A stretch of 64,000 nt of DNA from Paragonimus skrjabini miyazakii (taxonomy: Eukaryota; Platyhelminthes; Trematoda; Plagiorchiida; Troglotrematidae), in contig JTDE01000194.1 in NCBI GenBank assembly GCA_014338405.1, positions 13,634-77,633 of the forward strand, written 5' to 3'. Positions 24,620 to 36,769 of the stretch are shown here, one piece after another. Numbering within the stretch: the first letter of the stretch is position 1; each line of letters starts with the position of its first letter. Both the position numbers and the translations under genes were made by a program. The notes below the pieces were generated by a model, which did not search any database, was not told the DNA's origin, and was given only the letters and a program-made list of their open reading frames with translations.

Positions 24620-24780
24620 CAGGTATGGAGCTTTTGGGCTTCCTGCGTGGTTTCGTAGCCCAGCTAGGCAAGCCGTTTCTGTTGCTGGTTCGAATCCAGT
24701 CGAAGTCCGAGTTTTTCGCATTTGGGTCCTTTTCACCTAACCAAATCTGTTAAATCACTTAGTAGTAATACTACGGAAAA
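24620..24780 (+). repeat. SINE-like family B, best preserved copy with RNA polymerase III boxes
   Basis: The box B sequence ggttcgaatcc at 24687-24697 is a perfect tRNA-type match, and a box A-like gtagcccagctagg lies at 24655-24668, giving tRNA-like spacing. The downstream body 'gtccgagtttttcgcatttg' and 'ttttcacctaaccaaatctg' is shared with copies at 7.9, 18.4, 18.6 and 51.2 kb. No poly(A) or simple-repeat tail is visible at the 3' end. A short SINE mobilised by a partner LINE is the simplest reading; the RTE-like LINE fragment 0.7 kb away is one possible partner type, but I see no shared 3' tail. Confidence 0.6.
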
Positions 24781-25470
24781 GAGCTATTATTGAAAGGAAC
24801 GACCAAAACTGAGTAGATTATAATTGTAAACGAACGCGATATAGGTTACTGATTTTGAGTACTCTTCTTCCTTGTCAGAATGGCAACCATTTTTCCAAAG
24901 TCGAAACTTCAGTATGTCAACATGTATTCAGTCCAGTGAATTGATTTGTCCAAATCATAGCAGTAGTCTGCTTGTTCAAGTTCCCAGCCGATAGGATATC
25001 CATCAGAATTAAGGTGGTAACTCAGTCGGTTTATTACAACCGTAACTGCGAATAATTGGCCCTGGATACCATACGTGTAACAGGTGTCAGATTGCGGTTC
25101 AGCTGGATGCCAAGCTGATGTATTGGTCTTAGTCCTTAAGAAATGTCACCCGTTTTCTGCCATCAGTTCTGTTTTCGGGCCAGGTCGAGGATCTGTCCAT
25201 ATGTGCAACATTTATCACGCAGAGGGACCATGAATGTAAGTCAAGGTTAACAGTATTGCCATCAGATCAGTCATGTAAACCAAGTAACAAACAGCGGCTC
25301 TTACGGCAATAATACTTTGAAATCAACATTATAGTTGGTAGCACCAGGCTGTCTGCCGAGTTATTTTGCAGTGTGGGGAACAGTAAAGTATATATGAGCC
25401 TTCAGACAGCTTACTCATATCGAACCGGTCAACTCATCGATTGATTAAAAGAGGTTAAAGTCATACTGAT
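24781..25470. other. Stretch without a recognisable gene
   Basis: No gene or repeat recognised. The stretch ends where the 12-bp direct repeat bordering the foldback begins. Confidence 0.4.
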
Positions 25471-25482
25471 GATATTTAACTT
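25471..25482. repeat. 12-bp direct repeat left of the foldback (possible target-site duplication)
   Basis: The sequence gatatttaactt here recurs identically at 26310-26321 on the other side of the inverted-repeat structure. If it is a target-site duplication, the inserted unit is 25483-26309, slightly longer on the right than the inverted arm. Confidence 0.5.
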
Positions 25483-26283
25483 AGAATACGGAGTGTAGCA
25501 AACATATGTTTTCGATAAAATCTCATCAGGCTGTTACAATTATAAAGGAAAATAAAACTAAAAACGGTTACATGCGAAACTTGGTATTGGTCCAAAACTC
25601 ACACCACCTCCATTTTGTGTTTTTGGATGCCCATTGGATGTTAACTGCCCACATATCGATCGAGTGAGTCAGCTAATGGCCAAGACAATTGAAGTGATTG
25701 AACAAAGTTTTTCTGTCTACACAAGGTTGGATTACGTAATCGAATGGCAATGGCCTCGGCAGTGGCCAACATACGCTGGCGAACATTTTTTGACCTGTTC
25801 AGTGGGACCCTCGGCACTTATCTAGAAGAATCAGAGAACATCACCCAGCATGGATCAAGACAGGTGAGAGAAAATCAGTCACGAGTGCCATTGTAGGTCA
25901 TCTGGCAGTCAACGATCAACAGGTCAACACAGATCGATTGTTCACTGTTATCTACAGGGTCCCACTGAACAGGTCAAAAAATGTTCGCCAGCGTATGTTG
26001 GCCACTGCCGAGGCCATTGCCATTCGATTACGTAATCCAACCTTGTGTGGACAGAAAAACTTTGTTCAATCACTTCAATTGCCCTGGCCATTAGCTGACT
26101 CACTCGATCGATATGTGGGCAGTTAACATCCAATGGGCGTCCAAAAACACAAAATTGAGATGGTGTGAACTTTGGACCAATACCAAGTTTCGCATGTAAC
26201 CGTTTTTAGTTTTATTTACCTTTATAATTGTAACAGCCTGATGAGATTTTATCGAAAACATGTTTGCTACACTCCGTGTTCTA
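25482..26283. mobile_element. Long inverted repeat (foldback element), arms about 330 bp
   Basis: The left arm 25482-25811 and right arm 25956-26283 are reverse complements at clearly more than 90 % identity by eye, with a 144-bp unique centre (25812-25955). Each arm contains the same short open frame pointing inward (plus strand 25634-25825; minus strand 26133-25948). The two translations differ at only a few positions, such as K/R, T/A and Y/H. Direct repeats gatatttaactt lie outside on both sides. I recognise no transposase, and the shared peptide (with 'IEVIEQSF' and 'YVIEWQWPRQW') belongs to no family I know. It could be a non-autonomous foldback element or an inverted duplication. A transcript would form a long hairpin. 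Confidence 0.85.
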
Positions 26284-26309
26284 TGACTCAATGGGCATTT
26301 TCGACATAA

Positions 26310-26321
26310 GATATTTAACTT
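26310..26321. repeat. 12-bp direct repeat right of the foldback (possible target-site duplication)
   Basis: Identical to 25471-25482 (gatatttaactt). It lies 26 bp beyond the end of the right inverted arm. Confidence 0.5.
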
Positions 26322-29015
26322 CTTGACATCTCCTAGTCTTTACCAACAGTGGGTCCCGAGAATTTGACCTTCCAACATCTCATTAGATCTTTCGGCTACA
26401 ATCCAATCAGTTCGACAGAACAACAAATAAAATCTATTGCTATTTTATTTTCTTAACCCCCACCCCAATAGTGTCATATATATGTTCCTGGTTATTGTTA
26501 TTTGGTACTGAACAGGCAATGCGAAATAATAGCATCTACCTCTGTCCGTCTTCTTAGTGCTTTGTTCAAATTTATGAAGGAAACCAATTGTCTCAAATAA
26601 AATCTCGACACCTTCGTGAAAGCGCCGCTTAGGAATATGCTTCGAAAAATGATGTGCTCGTATGCATGCTGCAAAGGATGCAATCGTCACCGACCATGCT
26701 GACACATAGCTCGTGGCAGGCCCTGTTCAAAATGAGAGATGCAAACTATTAAGCTATGATTGATAACCTCAGCGTTTGCTACTGGTCATGAAAAGAGATC
26801 AGTTATGGACATTCTCTCAGCTGGTGCTCACGATGTGCCTTTCTTGTTAAGTAACATATCTCTTTTGAGCTGACTTCCTATATCCAGTTTATCAAGATAA
26901 TGAAGTGCCCAGATTCAAACTTTTAGGACTTGAACTATGGAGATTCTAGACTGTGGGACCTAGAACTGTCAATCCTATGAACAAGTCCCGCGTCAAGGAT
27001 ACATGAAAACTGGGAACTATTAACGGTATCCGAGACACAAATATTGCACATTCACTACGGCTTCTCATTTGTCATCAGTTTAGTTAAACAACGGTGCCGA
27101 AGGTGGTCTCTGAGTCTTTAAGCTCTCCTTAAGAACACCAAAAACAGTTTGCTTTAGGAGTATTTTGTTTTCCCTCACCACCCCCAAATTTACTAGAATT
27201 TTGGCTTAGATTGGATAATTAAAATATGCGCATGACGAAGAACTGGTACAACATGGTTATCAACACTTAAACAGAGTTTTAGAAGTGAGGTCTGAAACAT
27301 GCAGAAAAAAGTATTCATACTGCAGGCAAGTTTAAATATGCTACCTGTTCAATTTCGTTGTTTGGCTGATTTTATTGCCAGCTCACCGAATTTGCAACAA
27401 ACGGCATTCCGAACATTCTGTAATGACAGTGTTGTTCTGCGTACCGATGCGCGTCTGATCATTGTGTTACACGTAGCTGGAAAATGGTTCCCCAAACTGA
27501 GAACAAGATTGAAACCAAATATTTCTGCTGTACTATTAAGGAAGTGCATCGATCATTACAACAGGCAGGTCTCAATCGTTCAGGATGATAGTCCCGTTCA
27601 ACAAAATAAGTGAGTCCTGAACGCAGCCACCAAGGTCAAAGGTGAACCGTCACGATAGTTGGCTAGGCCAAGTACGTCTGCACGCATCACACAGGGTTAA
27701 TAACAAATTAGTTTCATAAAACAAAAACGTCGTGGGGAGGTGTTGCAGAGTCATCTACTACTGTTTATTCATTGAAACTGAAACCCAACGTTGGGCAGTT
27801 TATTCACAGATGCCTCAAGTTCAAGTCAAGATGTAAGTGTGAATTCGCAGTGGACACAGAAACTAGGAAATCTATTATTTCAAAACGACTGCTGGATCGC
27901 ATGACCCATGATGCTCAGCTAAGATAAAAAACGATGGAAAGACGTGAAGTTACTGGTCATCGCTTAGCTCTGCTAGGTGAGACTGATGTAATGGTGGTTG
28001 GCGAGGAAAATGAGCTGATCTCAGTACGATCCTTAGTATCAGAAGGAAGTCTAGCTATCCTAGAATTAAGAGTACTGAGACAGCTCAACTGTGATCTTCC
28101 ACTAGATACCAATTACAAAGATGGTTGGAGTACTATAGTAGGGTATAAGAATCAAGTGCCATACTGGCGAGAAAAATAGGGAATACAAATAGGAGGAACT
28201 AGTTTTATTAGTCCGATGAGCAGCAAATTTATATCGTGGGGCAATCGTAAGTTTGGCCAACTGCTCAAAAGTAGAATGTAAAATTCACATACACTTGTTT
28301 ACCCTTAAGAGGATTGCACTACTCATTTGTGATTTTCTAACATCAACATGTGATAAATTGGAAACTAATGCTATCGTATTCTGTTATCAGAACAAACAGA
28401 CAGAATACGTTCTGGTATTTATCATCTGCTATGGTTGGCTTTATTCAGATGGCTACCAGATCAGTCCACCAGAAGTTTGTTTAACTCGGTGTATTGCTGT
28501 CTGTCAGTGAACGGAGGTTCAATCACTCTTAACCGTGCATGCCCTTCACATGACAAACATGAACTAGTTAGTAGACTGTCCTTTTGCATCAGTAATTAGT
28601 TTGGTTCAGTTTTTGTCTCCTCATAATTCAGGTAGAGAATTTTAACTCAGAAGCTAGTCACAAATTAATTTTTGCGATGGTCCTCATGATAATGCCAAAC
28701 TGTCATGAGTTAGGCGGTCAACACAATATGCCGATCTAGTTTAAATGTAACGGGAGTTCAATACATTCATACAGTATTATCCATTACTAAGATAAGAGGG
28801 TAACTTTTGTTTCATATCACAATTTTGGTGGTCACGTATATTTAGAATTCTCATAAATTTCGTTCTGTAGACGCTGCTCAAAAATGCGGTTTTATCTTTC
28901 AGTATAATAATGTGCCAGAATGCTGAGCTCGGAAATATTGTGAATTTCACTGACACTACGGGCCAGGAATGTGTTTTTGTACATCACAATCATCAGGCTT
29001 TGTTGCTAATTTGTA
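26322..29015. other. Stretch without a recognisable gene
   Basis: Open frames at 27299-27613 (104 codons) and 27934-28179 (82 codons) have mixed, protein-like composition. The second has a donor-like 'ctag|gtgaga' 43 codons-worth of bases in from its ATG, yet stays open past it. Neither has a recognisable domain or matching partner exon. Confidence 0.3.
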
Positions 29016-29140
29016 GGAGCATTTGCGACTAAATGCTCTGAATTGGCTTAATCAGATGAATGAGGTTGAACATGTTGAGAAGTTGCAATCAAAAGAAATG
29101 AACAAAAGAGAAGCTGTCCGAAAACTAGATCGGGAAAGTG
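29016..29140 (+). CDS. Candidate internal exon with coiled-coil-like composition
   Basis: An acceptor-like 'gttgctaatttgtag' ends at 29015, and the next bases read in one open frame as a highly charged peptide. It starts 'EHLRLNALNWLNQMNEVEHV' and continues with many Glu, Lys and Arg up to about 29140, after which the frame turns hydrophobic and loses its protein-like look. The heptad-like spacing of Leu and Val suggests a helix or coiled coil. No good GT donor is present at the point where the coding character stops, which weakens the case. I recognise no family. It is a candidate only. Confidence 0.3.
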
Positions 29141-30744
29141 TTAACTATCCGTTTGAGGGCATAAAATGTTACATCATAAGTTTGTCATTTTGGAGTATAG
29201 TACAAAATAATATACAATTATGTGAGGGCTTAATTTATCACGTCAGGCAATTTTTAAAATTATTGACAGGATTTTTCTCTTGCCTCATTTTCGGTATGAA
29301 AGTTAACCTACACTATGTTTCTACTGACTCTCATAATACACGTTGTTCATTCCACTTGGATTTCAGCTTCATAACATTATTAAACAACTGATGCTGTTCT
29401 ATATCGATTTTATGGAAGCAATTTTGAAGTAGTAAAATGTACGGAGGATTTGAAAACCCCACAAAGAGACTTTTTTTGTCGTAACCAATGTTCCACAGAA
29501 AAAATTATTGTTTGTTGTAAACAACAGTGATATTAAGCAGATCCATTAACAAAACTTTGCTGGCTGATACATTGGTGGCACTGAGCTAGTTCTTCACGTA
29601 CCAGGAAGAGTGATGTAAGCCATAGTGACAAGTGATTTGAGACTATCGAAAAATGGTAAAACTATGGTCAACAAAGTAAAGATGACATTGAATCTTTCGA
29701 AAGAAATCGTGGAACCTTTCACCCTTAAACACTCTGCACAGTGTTCAACTCCATGACCAGTCCATGCCTTGAACTGAACACACGTGCCTATCTACTTCAA
29801 CCGTTGTAAATAGTTGGCCTTTACTGAAACGGTACAGTAGAGTTTTGGGGGCTCAAGAAAATCCTTTATCTAACGAATCCATCAAACTGGGTTGATTATC
29901 AATACACTATAAATACCTCAGGGGGGTAATCAAGTCTTAACCACGAAACTCTTTATATTCCTACTAGCAGATCTCTTCCAAACCTTGAAGGAATAATCCT
30001 TAAGTGGTCTTCCTTTGAAATTGGTTTATGGTTCACACGAGATACCACGCAAACAGAACTTCTACACTGTTGGAATCTGCTCACAATAGGAGATACTCCA
30101 AACCTTGTGGTGACGGCTTGGTTATTTGTGAAATTGAAAATTCTATTGGATCGGTGTATATGTGAAACATCCTCATGCCGCAAGTATTCAGGGCACCTCT
30201 CTAACATAACAAAACAGGTCACCAAATGTGCATTTCTTCCGAAATGTTGCCAGCGTTCGTCGTTGATATGATCGCCGATTAGTAGGTTCGATCAGTTTTC
30301 CCATCACACACATCTGTTCCATCACAGACTTTTTCAGACCAGCTCAGTGACCAGAATGCATGGACGGAAATTTTTTCTCCATCTGGTCAACACACATTTT
30401 TGTCTGCAGTAGAAAGTATGTTTCAATACTAGCGCTGTTTGTGTGTTGAACATGTTGACCACTTCGCTCCACTGGACTTCAGTTAAACATAACCGAACTA
30501 TGACATCCGGAATTTCAAGTAAAATCGTTAGAGGAACCCCATAATAATCGACATTTTTGTGAATCTGGCTTTGCAGTCAGGCTTACGTGATCAATTGTGG
30601 GTTTTGTTCGTTTCGTAACAATGATACATTTGTGGTATTTATAATAAAATACTGGATAATGCATTGTTCTCTCTAATTTGAACTCTAAGATCCGGCTTGA
30701 TTTTGGTGGTAGGTTTTTGACAAAACCGTCGTTCTAGTGTCATT
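29141..30744. other. Stretch without a recognisable gene
   Basis: No gene or repeat family recognised. A 90-codon minus frame at 29953-30225 has no motif. Confidence 0.4.
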
Positions 30745-31108
30745 GAGTATATGACATTTTGTAGAAATATGTACTATAGTGGAACCAAAAACAAATCGAC
30801 AAGGTTACAAAACAATCTACAATAATTGTCTGCGCTAAATTCCGCCACATTGAGTCCGTTTTGAGTTAGAAGAACGTTCCTGTTGAATAACAGAAATTCT
30901 AGCAAATTCTTTTCCTCCAGCGCACTAAAATTGACTGTTGCACAGTTAACTCCCGGTAACAACGGCCAGGTGCAGGCAGAAGCTGAGGCACGCGAGGACG
31001 AAGTGTGTATTGATTCAAACAATAGACAAGTAGTTTATATGTACAGTGAGCAAAACTGGTATGAAGAACAGTGTGTAACAAGAGAGCAAAAAGGTAACAG
31101 ACTGTTCA
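30745..31108 (-). repeat. LTR-like sequence, copy B (apparently solo)
   Basis: Aligned with 12990-13370 over most of its length (see the blocks quoted there). On the minus strand it starts TGAACAGTCTG at 31108, exactly where the other copy starts TGTAGAGTCTG. No pol or gag sequence is recognisable on either side, so it looks like a solo LTR or the last trace of a full element. The two copies are clearly diverged, which points to old insertions. Confidence 0.45.
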
Positions 31109-31138
31109 GTATTAGTCACTCCCATTAGATGCATCCGA

Positions 31139-31358
31139 CCAATCAACTTTTAGGTTTCCAAGTTCAACATCAGATTGGTCAACTTGTTGCATGACATTAT
31201 TCTTCCAATCTTCACAATCTTTTAGGCTCACTAACTGACCAATCATGCAATCGCTTATGCTTCCAATGTTCATCTTGCCATCCAATCACAAGCCTAAATC
31301 TGTCAGTATTTAACTTAGGCAGCTACGTCTCTGTCAACACCGATCCATATGATCCAAT
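31139..31358. promoter_or_regulatory. Cluster of seven CCAAT/ATTGG motifs
   Basis: CCAAT occurs at 31139, 31205, 31239, 31263, 31282 and 31354, and ATTGG at 31174, giving seven in 220 bp with spacings mostly of 19-35 bp. The cluster abuts the LTR-like sequence. CCAAT boxes are bound by NF-Y, and multiple boxes at about three-turn spacing occur in some promoters. I see no TATA box or recognisable downstream gene, so promoter function is inference only. Confidence 0.3.
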
Positions 31359-34300
31359 GCAGCTGTTGCTATCCTGGGATTCCACTGTTGAAGAAAATCA
31401 TTTTTGCTTGAGAGGTCCACAACTTACATTCAGCTGCTATGCTAACGATCTTTCAGCGGATAATGGCTACTTCAACTGGGCACGTGAGAACGGCATCTCT
31501 GTCGGTCGATGGTCACAATTGGAGGAAGTGGTCTTGTCAGCCTGGATATAAGCAGCGGTTCCAATGTCAAAATACCATCCTCAGTCATATGCACTTGAAA
31601 GTCATCTTTGTCAATGACGGCGACAACAAGATAGCTCGGTGATATTCCTGCTTATTGGATGCAGTTAGCATATGTCATAATGGACCCAATAACCTTCGTC
31701 AAGACCGCGAATATTTGGTGATATTTCAAAGAATCATTCACCTAAATGACTCGTAAAATCCTTCACTATTTGTGCAGCCTGTGATATCCCAAGTACTTGT
31801 AATCACCAAAGGAAGAGAGAACGATTAAACATGCCCTTTTAAGGGCAACACATTTTGATTAATGTTGACGGCTATCGAGGCCTTTTCGAACAAGTTTGTC
31901 TTTTCTTGTAAGATAACATTTTTAGCAGAATTGCGTCCAGTTTGTCCGAAGAACATACACTGAGTGTTTGCCACAGAAGGTCGCCACAACAGTTCTTAGG
32001 AAGTACAAGGAAACGGCTATTGGAGGCAAAGGTTAGGTAATACTGTTGCGCGATATGTCAGAAAACGACCGGTCTGTGTGTTAACTATTTTAATACGCTG
32101 TTTGCTAAAAAGCTGCCATTGAGTATGTCACGAACGGCTCAAGACAAACTGATCCCAGTTGTGACGCGCATCACGGCGCTCACCGAAAGGTCAAACGGCA
32201 CCAGATAGGACATATGCGTGAACCGAACAACAACCCTGGAACATGTCATGCGGTGACCAACACAGTCGTCGGTCAAGGCCGAAGCCAAGCCAATGAAGCC
32301 AACTGCTGTGTTGATTTCATATATAATGCCCTATTGACAATATACGAACAACTTTTGTCGTGTCTCATTGCTGAGTTTTTTGCAATCAGTCGAGATAGCT
32401 TGAGCTCGTATTAACCAGCGTTACAACAGAGTAGCATGAAGGTTATTTAGTTATTCAGCAGGATGCCGCGTTCACTATTTTATTTATAAAGCTTACTGAT
32501 CGGGCGATTAAACTGTCAGTCACATTCTGTTCACATATTTTCCAGGTGGTATTCAGTAAGTAAAAGCTGGACTGTTACTTTTCCAGCTCTTAGTATGATC
32601 AGGTAACTTTAGCATGACATAAAATCGAATGCATTTGAACGGTTAGTTTCTCCATCATATTCACTATCAAATCAAGAGCGCAGTGATTTATATAGTTTTC
32701 TTGCGACAGCCTGTACCAAAATTCAACTCCTAGTGGTGGAAAGAATGCATACTATTGATAAGGTCTAGTAACGGCAAAACTCGAGTTTAATGCTCTCGTT
32801 TGAATGAAGCCAGTTGGGAGATTTACCTAAATACAATAGATAAGGAGAACTACAAGTAGTTTTCAATTTATAAAAATCAAAACCTCTACCACTTATCAGT
32901 AGAGTTAATGCGGTAGTTTACTCATGCTGATGCACGACTTGAGTCCTACCAAGTGCTTGCAAAAGAAAACCCCCAAGAGCTGGTTATATTCTTACGGCAC
33001 ATGCCCAAGACTTAGAATTAGGCCGTACACGTATTAACACTCAGCTAGCTGGAACGTCCACTGCAACGGCTTCAGCGGCATGCACTGTAGCATCTCTTTT
33101 GTCTACACTCTTAAAATGTCGATTGTCGCTTGAAACCGTTCTGTTGTCAGACTGTGTACAGGCTTACCTGACTGTTTGAACGAGTACAGATATTTGGAGA
33201 AATTGTATTCAATCAACGCGCGACGTAGATTGCTCGCAGCTTTTCAACTCTGTCGTATTATTGTTTATTCGCTTTGTGATTCACTCGTCAATTTCAAGTG
33301 GCGGCAATATATTATTTAATCGTTATTAGTTTCTCAAAAATTCCTCTTGATTTGCTTGAGTCTGCAACCCACAAACTGTGGACACACTAAGAATTCTTTC
33401 GTTAAGAACTGTTTGGAATGACCTAATGCATGATCGTGACCATCTTACATCACAAAATAAATAGAGACATGAGCAGACTGAAAACACAAATGGAGTAAAA
33501 CAAGCCGCTTAGAAGCATGAAACTTCTGGGAGAGAAATAATAAGCACTTAACAATCCATAGGTCATTGTGATAAGATGCCCACATTGAATAGATGCAAAT
33601 TATATCCCTTCTGTGTGGCAAGTTTCTTGCAATGTTAACAGGACTTAGTAGTCATACTGCGACCTTCATCTTATCAGTTTGTAATAAGATGGAGACCACA
33701 GTCTGTATCACTCTTTTGAACAGAGATTAGCTGGGCGATCAGGCATTGTGGCTATCTGCATCCAGGAAATGTAGTCTGCGAATATGTGGGTTCGTGAGCG
33801 GTAGTTGAAATGTGAATGCGCAATCTTTGCTGATTAGGTCACGTGCTCTGTGTGACAAGCAAATTTCTGCTGCATCATCTATTGTTCACTCTAACTGTTG
33901 ATGATTAAAAAAAGCCGCAAGGTGATTAGATGATAACATAGTCATGGGCTACGCAGGTTTTGACGGCCTTACTCAGCTAGTATTGTGAGCGTCATCTGCT
34001 GGACGGGAAAGTTTGCAACCGTCCACGCAGTTGGTTGGAAACGTTCTCAGGTATAGTAATGCATCATAGTCAATGACGAAGTTGTATCCTTAAATTTGCT
34101 GGCATTCGTTTTTTTTATGAAGCCTCACCGAATTTTACATTATCTTTGTTGTGTCTTCTCTTTTGTGTGCTCTACTTCGGTATATATTTGTATTCGTTTA
34201 TTACTCCGCCACGTTGCTGTCAGAATCAACGGCAACGGCATGCATAGTACTTACGAGTACGTCTCAGAGGTGAAAATGATGACAATGATGGTGATTTATA

Positions 34301-36240
34301 TTTCGGCCGCAAATCATCAACCGCGAACAAATTCGTTTTAACCCTGTAAGTTATTCGATATCGGTGATAGTTTCGCCTGTGAAGGCGTGATAGTAAAGTG
34401 AATGTTTGAGATGAAAATAACTGGGTATCTGCTACCCGGTGCGTACATCTCACTGTTCAACAAAACGAAGGTACTGCGTATACAGTTGGATAAAACGTGG
34501 TCACAAGTAGTTAGTGTTGTCTATGGGACTCAAACGTAAAGTGAAAAAATACTGCTCTCACTCAGTTTTCAAGTGCACCAGTTGAAATACCACTCACACA
34601 GAGTGAGTTACGCAACTTGTGACCATCGCTCATTTCGATGTACTGCCGAGTACAAATCATTAATTCAATCGACCCAATACAATCCCACTAAACTGAGCTT
34701 GCTGATCTTCAAGACGGGAACTTGACAACCAAACTGTTGAGTTGCGTTTACGGCACAAAAATTGAGGTGCAACAGTGTGCAATTCAATGGTCACGTGGAC
34801 ATTCCCGAAACCTCAGTTGATGATGATTTAACTCATGCGTCCAGGCAGTTGGAAAGTATGATTTTGTTTTTCTGGATCGCATCGTCAGTGATTTGACTTA
34901 TACGGTGTTACTGATGGAACATTTTCAGTCTGTGTTTCTGTCCACATTAACCGGATATTATAGGGTGTTATTATTCTGTCCGATAGATACAGACTTAAGC
35001 CGCCAAAAATTGGAGACGCTACCATACTTATATTGAATGCTTTGGTCATTCTTTGTAAAAGTATGTACTGTACTCAGAGTATAATGTCCAACCAGACTGG
35101 GTGAGCGTGAACACTAATCGGGTGACCGAAGGATGAACGGTATTTTGTAAATTGTTACCCGGACAATGAGTGGTGAGAAATGGGTATACGTACGTAAGAG
35201 TTCGACGAATCAAAATCGATACCCTTCGTCATTTACCTGTCAGGTTAGCCGATGTGAACTGAAACTGCTAGTTTCTTATTCACGGACGTATGGTTTGTGT
35301 ATCTGATCTCAATACATGGGGAGTGACCTGGATACAGGAGAGAAGTGGACTGTTACCATGGAACTGGAGGGATACCGGAAACGGGAGTGTTGCAATACCA
35401 TTTAGGTCCATCTTCTATTCCGACTTACCCAGATCAGTCACCGAGTTTTGTGGGACGACACCCTCCAGCCTGTCGCAGCAAGAGTGATTAGATGGAAGAA
35501 CCGGAAACAAAAATTCACTCCCTTTTCTGCCCAACCTGCTGATCATATTTAGACCTCATCGAAAGCGTCCAAAGTTTCGGTTCGCAAGATTGGACTACAA
35601 GAACATCTATCTGAATGCTCTAGTCTTTGGTAGATATGAAGCCGGTTTGTTCCAATATTCTAATCACACGTAGTATTAATGCAACGGTAGATGCGACAAA
35701 ATAAATCCAGCCAATAAGAAGTAAGCCATTATAGAAAACAGCTATACACCATTGATTAAAACCAAGGTTTGACTGATGTAATATTGTAGAACGGAGATTG
35801 AGCCCTAATTGGAAATGAACTGAGGACGAGCGAGAACGTTACGGATTACTAACATCAACTTGTGTCAATTTTATTTTTGGAATAACATGGAAACTAAAAT
35901 GAAAGTTCTTTCTAAATGGTATTGATTGTTACTACCTAGTAGAATGACGTCCTAAATGACACTACTGGTGATAATAACGAAAAGAATAGTAATAATAAAC
36001 AATAATTCTTTGCTTCGAGATCACACATTAGCAGACTGGAGCTGTAGTTATGAAAACAGAGCTGAAAGTTTACTATTCCGGGTATATGCACCATATTATC
36101 AATTGTTAATATTTCACCTACTTGTTAATAAGTTCACGCCAGTGTGAAGAAACGTGAATAAGAGAACCCCATTGAAGGAAAAATTGAACCGGAGAAATTA
36201 CATAGAATATCACATTCGAACTGTTGTCGATTTACCGATG
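31359..36240. other. Stretch without a recognisable gene
   Basis: About 4.9 kb without recognised genes. 32130-32300 and 33010-33310 are somewhat richer in G+C and CG dinucleotides than the surroundings and may be mobile-element remnants, but I could not match them to a family. Open frames (31357-31551, 35290-35487 and others) have no motifs. Confidence 0.35.
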
Positions 36241-36547
36241 AACCGTTGACCATTCATTCATGTTTATTGCGTACTGAATTTGGGTTATTCCTCACATGTC
36301 GCACATAGAAACGACTGAGGTTTTGTCTCCTGAATAAGAAATGCAATATAGTGAAAAATTTTTGCGTCCATTGAGTTATTAGCACTCTATTCAGAAGGGA
36401 GTACATTATAAAAGTATGAAAACTGATCTGCTCTTTTCTAGGTGGAGTTTTAAACGAAATAACGGTAGCCATCGGGTTTTGCCTCAGATGAAATAGTGTC
36501 ATCTGGACCAAAAAAAAACACATTGCGTGCGACAGCAGTTCACACAC

Positions 36548-36758
36548 AACACACACTGGACCAGATGTCAGTATTGATTTGCATTGCCCAGTGGAGTACA
36601 AGTAAACTGGCGCTCTTATTGCGCAATAACACGACGAACGAATTGACCGGGTCAACAGCGTGACCTGTTTCCTTGACGTGCCATATAATAGACAAGGTCG
36701 GAGTTATAATCACGCGTTCTGCCGACATTGTTCTTACATCACCGCGCGTATTAATCAC
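36548..36758 (-). pseudogene. GIY-YIG endonuclease fragment, Penelope-like retroelement (left copy)
   Basis: A minus-strand frame shows 'IIWHVKETGHAVDPVNSFVV' (residues 24-43) followed by R46 and 'LHWAMQIN' (55-62). This fits the C-terminal half of the GIY-YIG nuclease of Penelope-like elements, pattern 'H....GH.ID..n..vl.R......L.EA..I'. Both histidines and the aspartate are kept, but the position expected to be the metal-binding glutamate in '.EA..I' appears to be tryptophan (W57). The GIY and YIG motifs and the reverse transcriptase are absent upstream. 36548-36653 recurs inverted at 38439-38545. This is a broken fragment; the family assignment is from pattern only. Confidence 0.5.
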
Positions 36759-36769
36759 TTGTTTATCGT

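Noticed and set aside
27640..27660. aaccgtcacg, similar to the start of a fluke spliced-leader RNA
   Set aside because: The similarity ends after about ten bases, and no Sm site or leader-donor context follows.
31439..31560. 'CYANDLSADNGYF' considered as a reverse transcriptase YADD box
   Set aside because: The motif reads AND not ADD, and no surrounding polymerase motifs are present.
36254..36655. 133-codon minus-strand open frame
   Set aside because: It overlaps the GIY-YIG-like fragment in a different frame and shows none of its motifs; it is a shadow of that relic.
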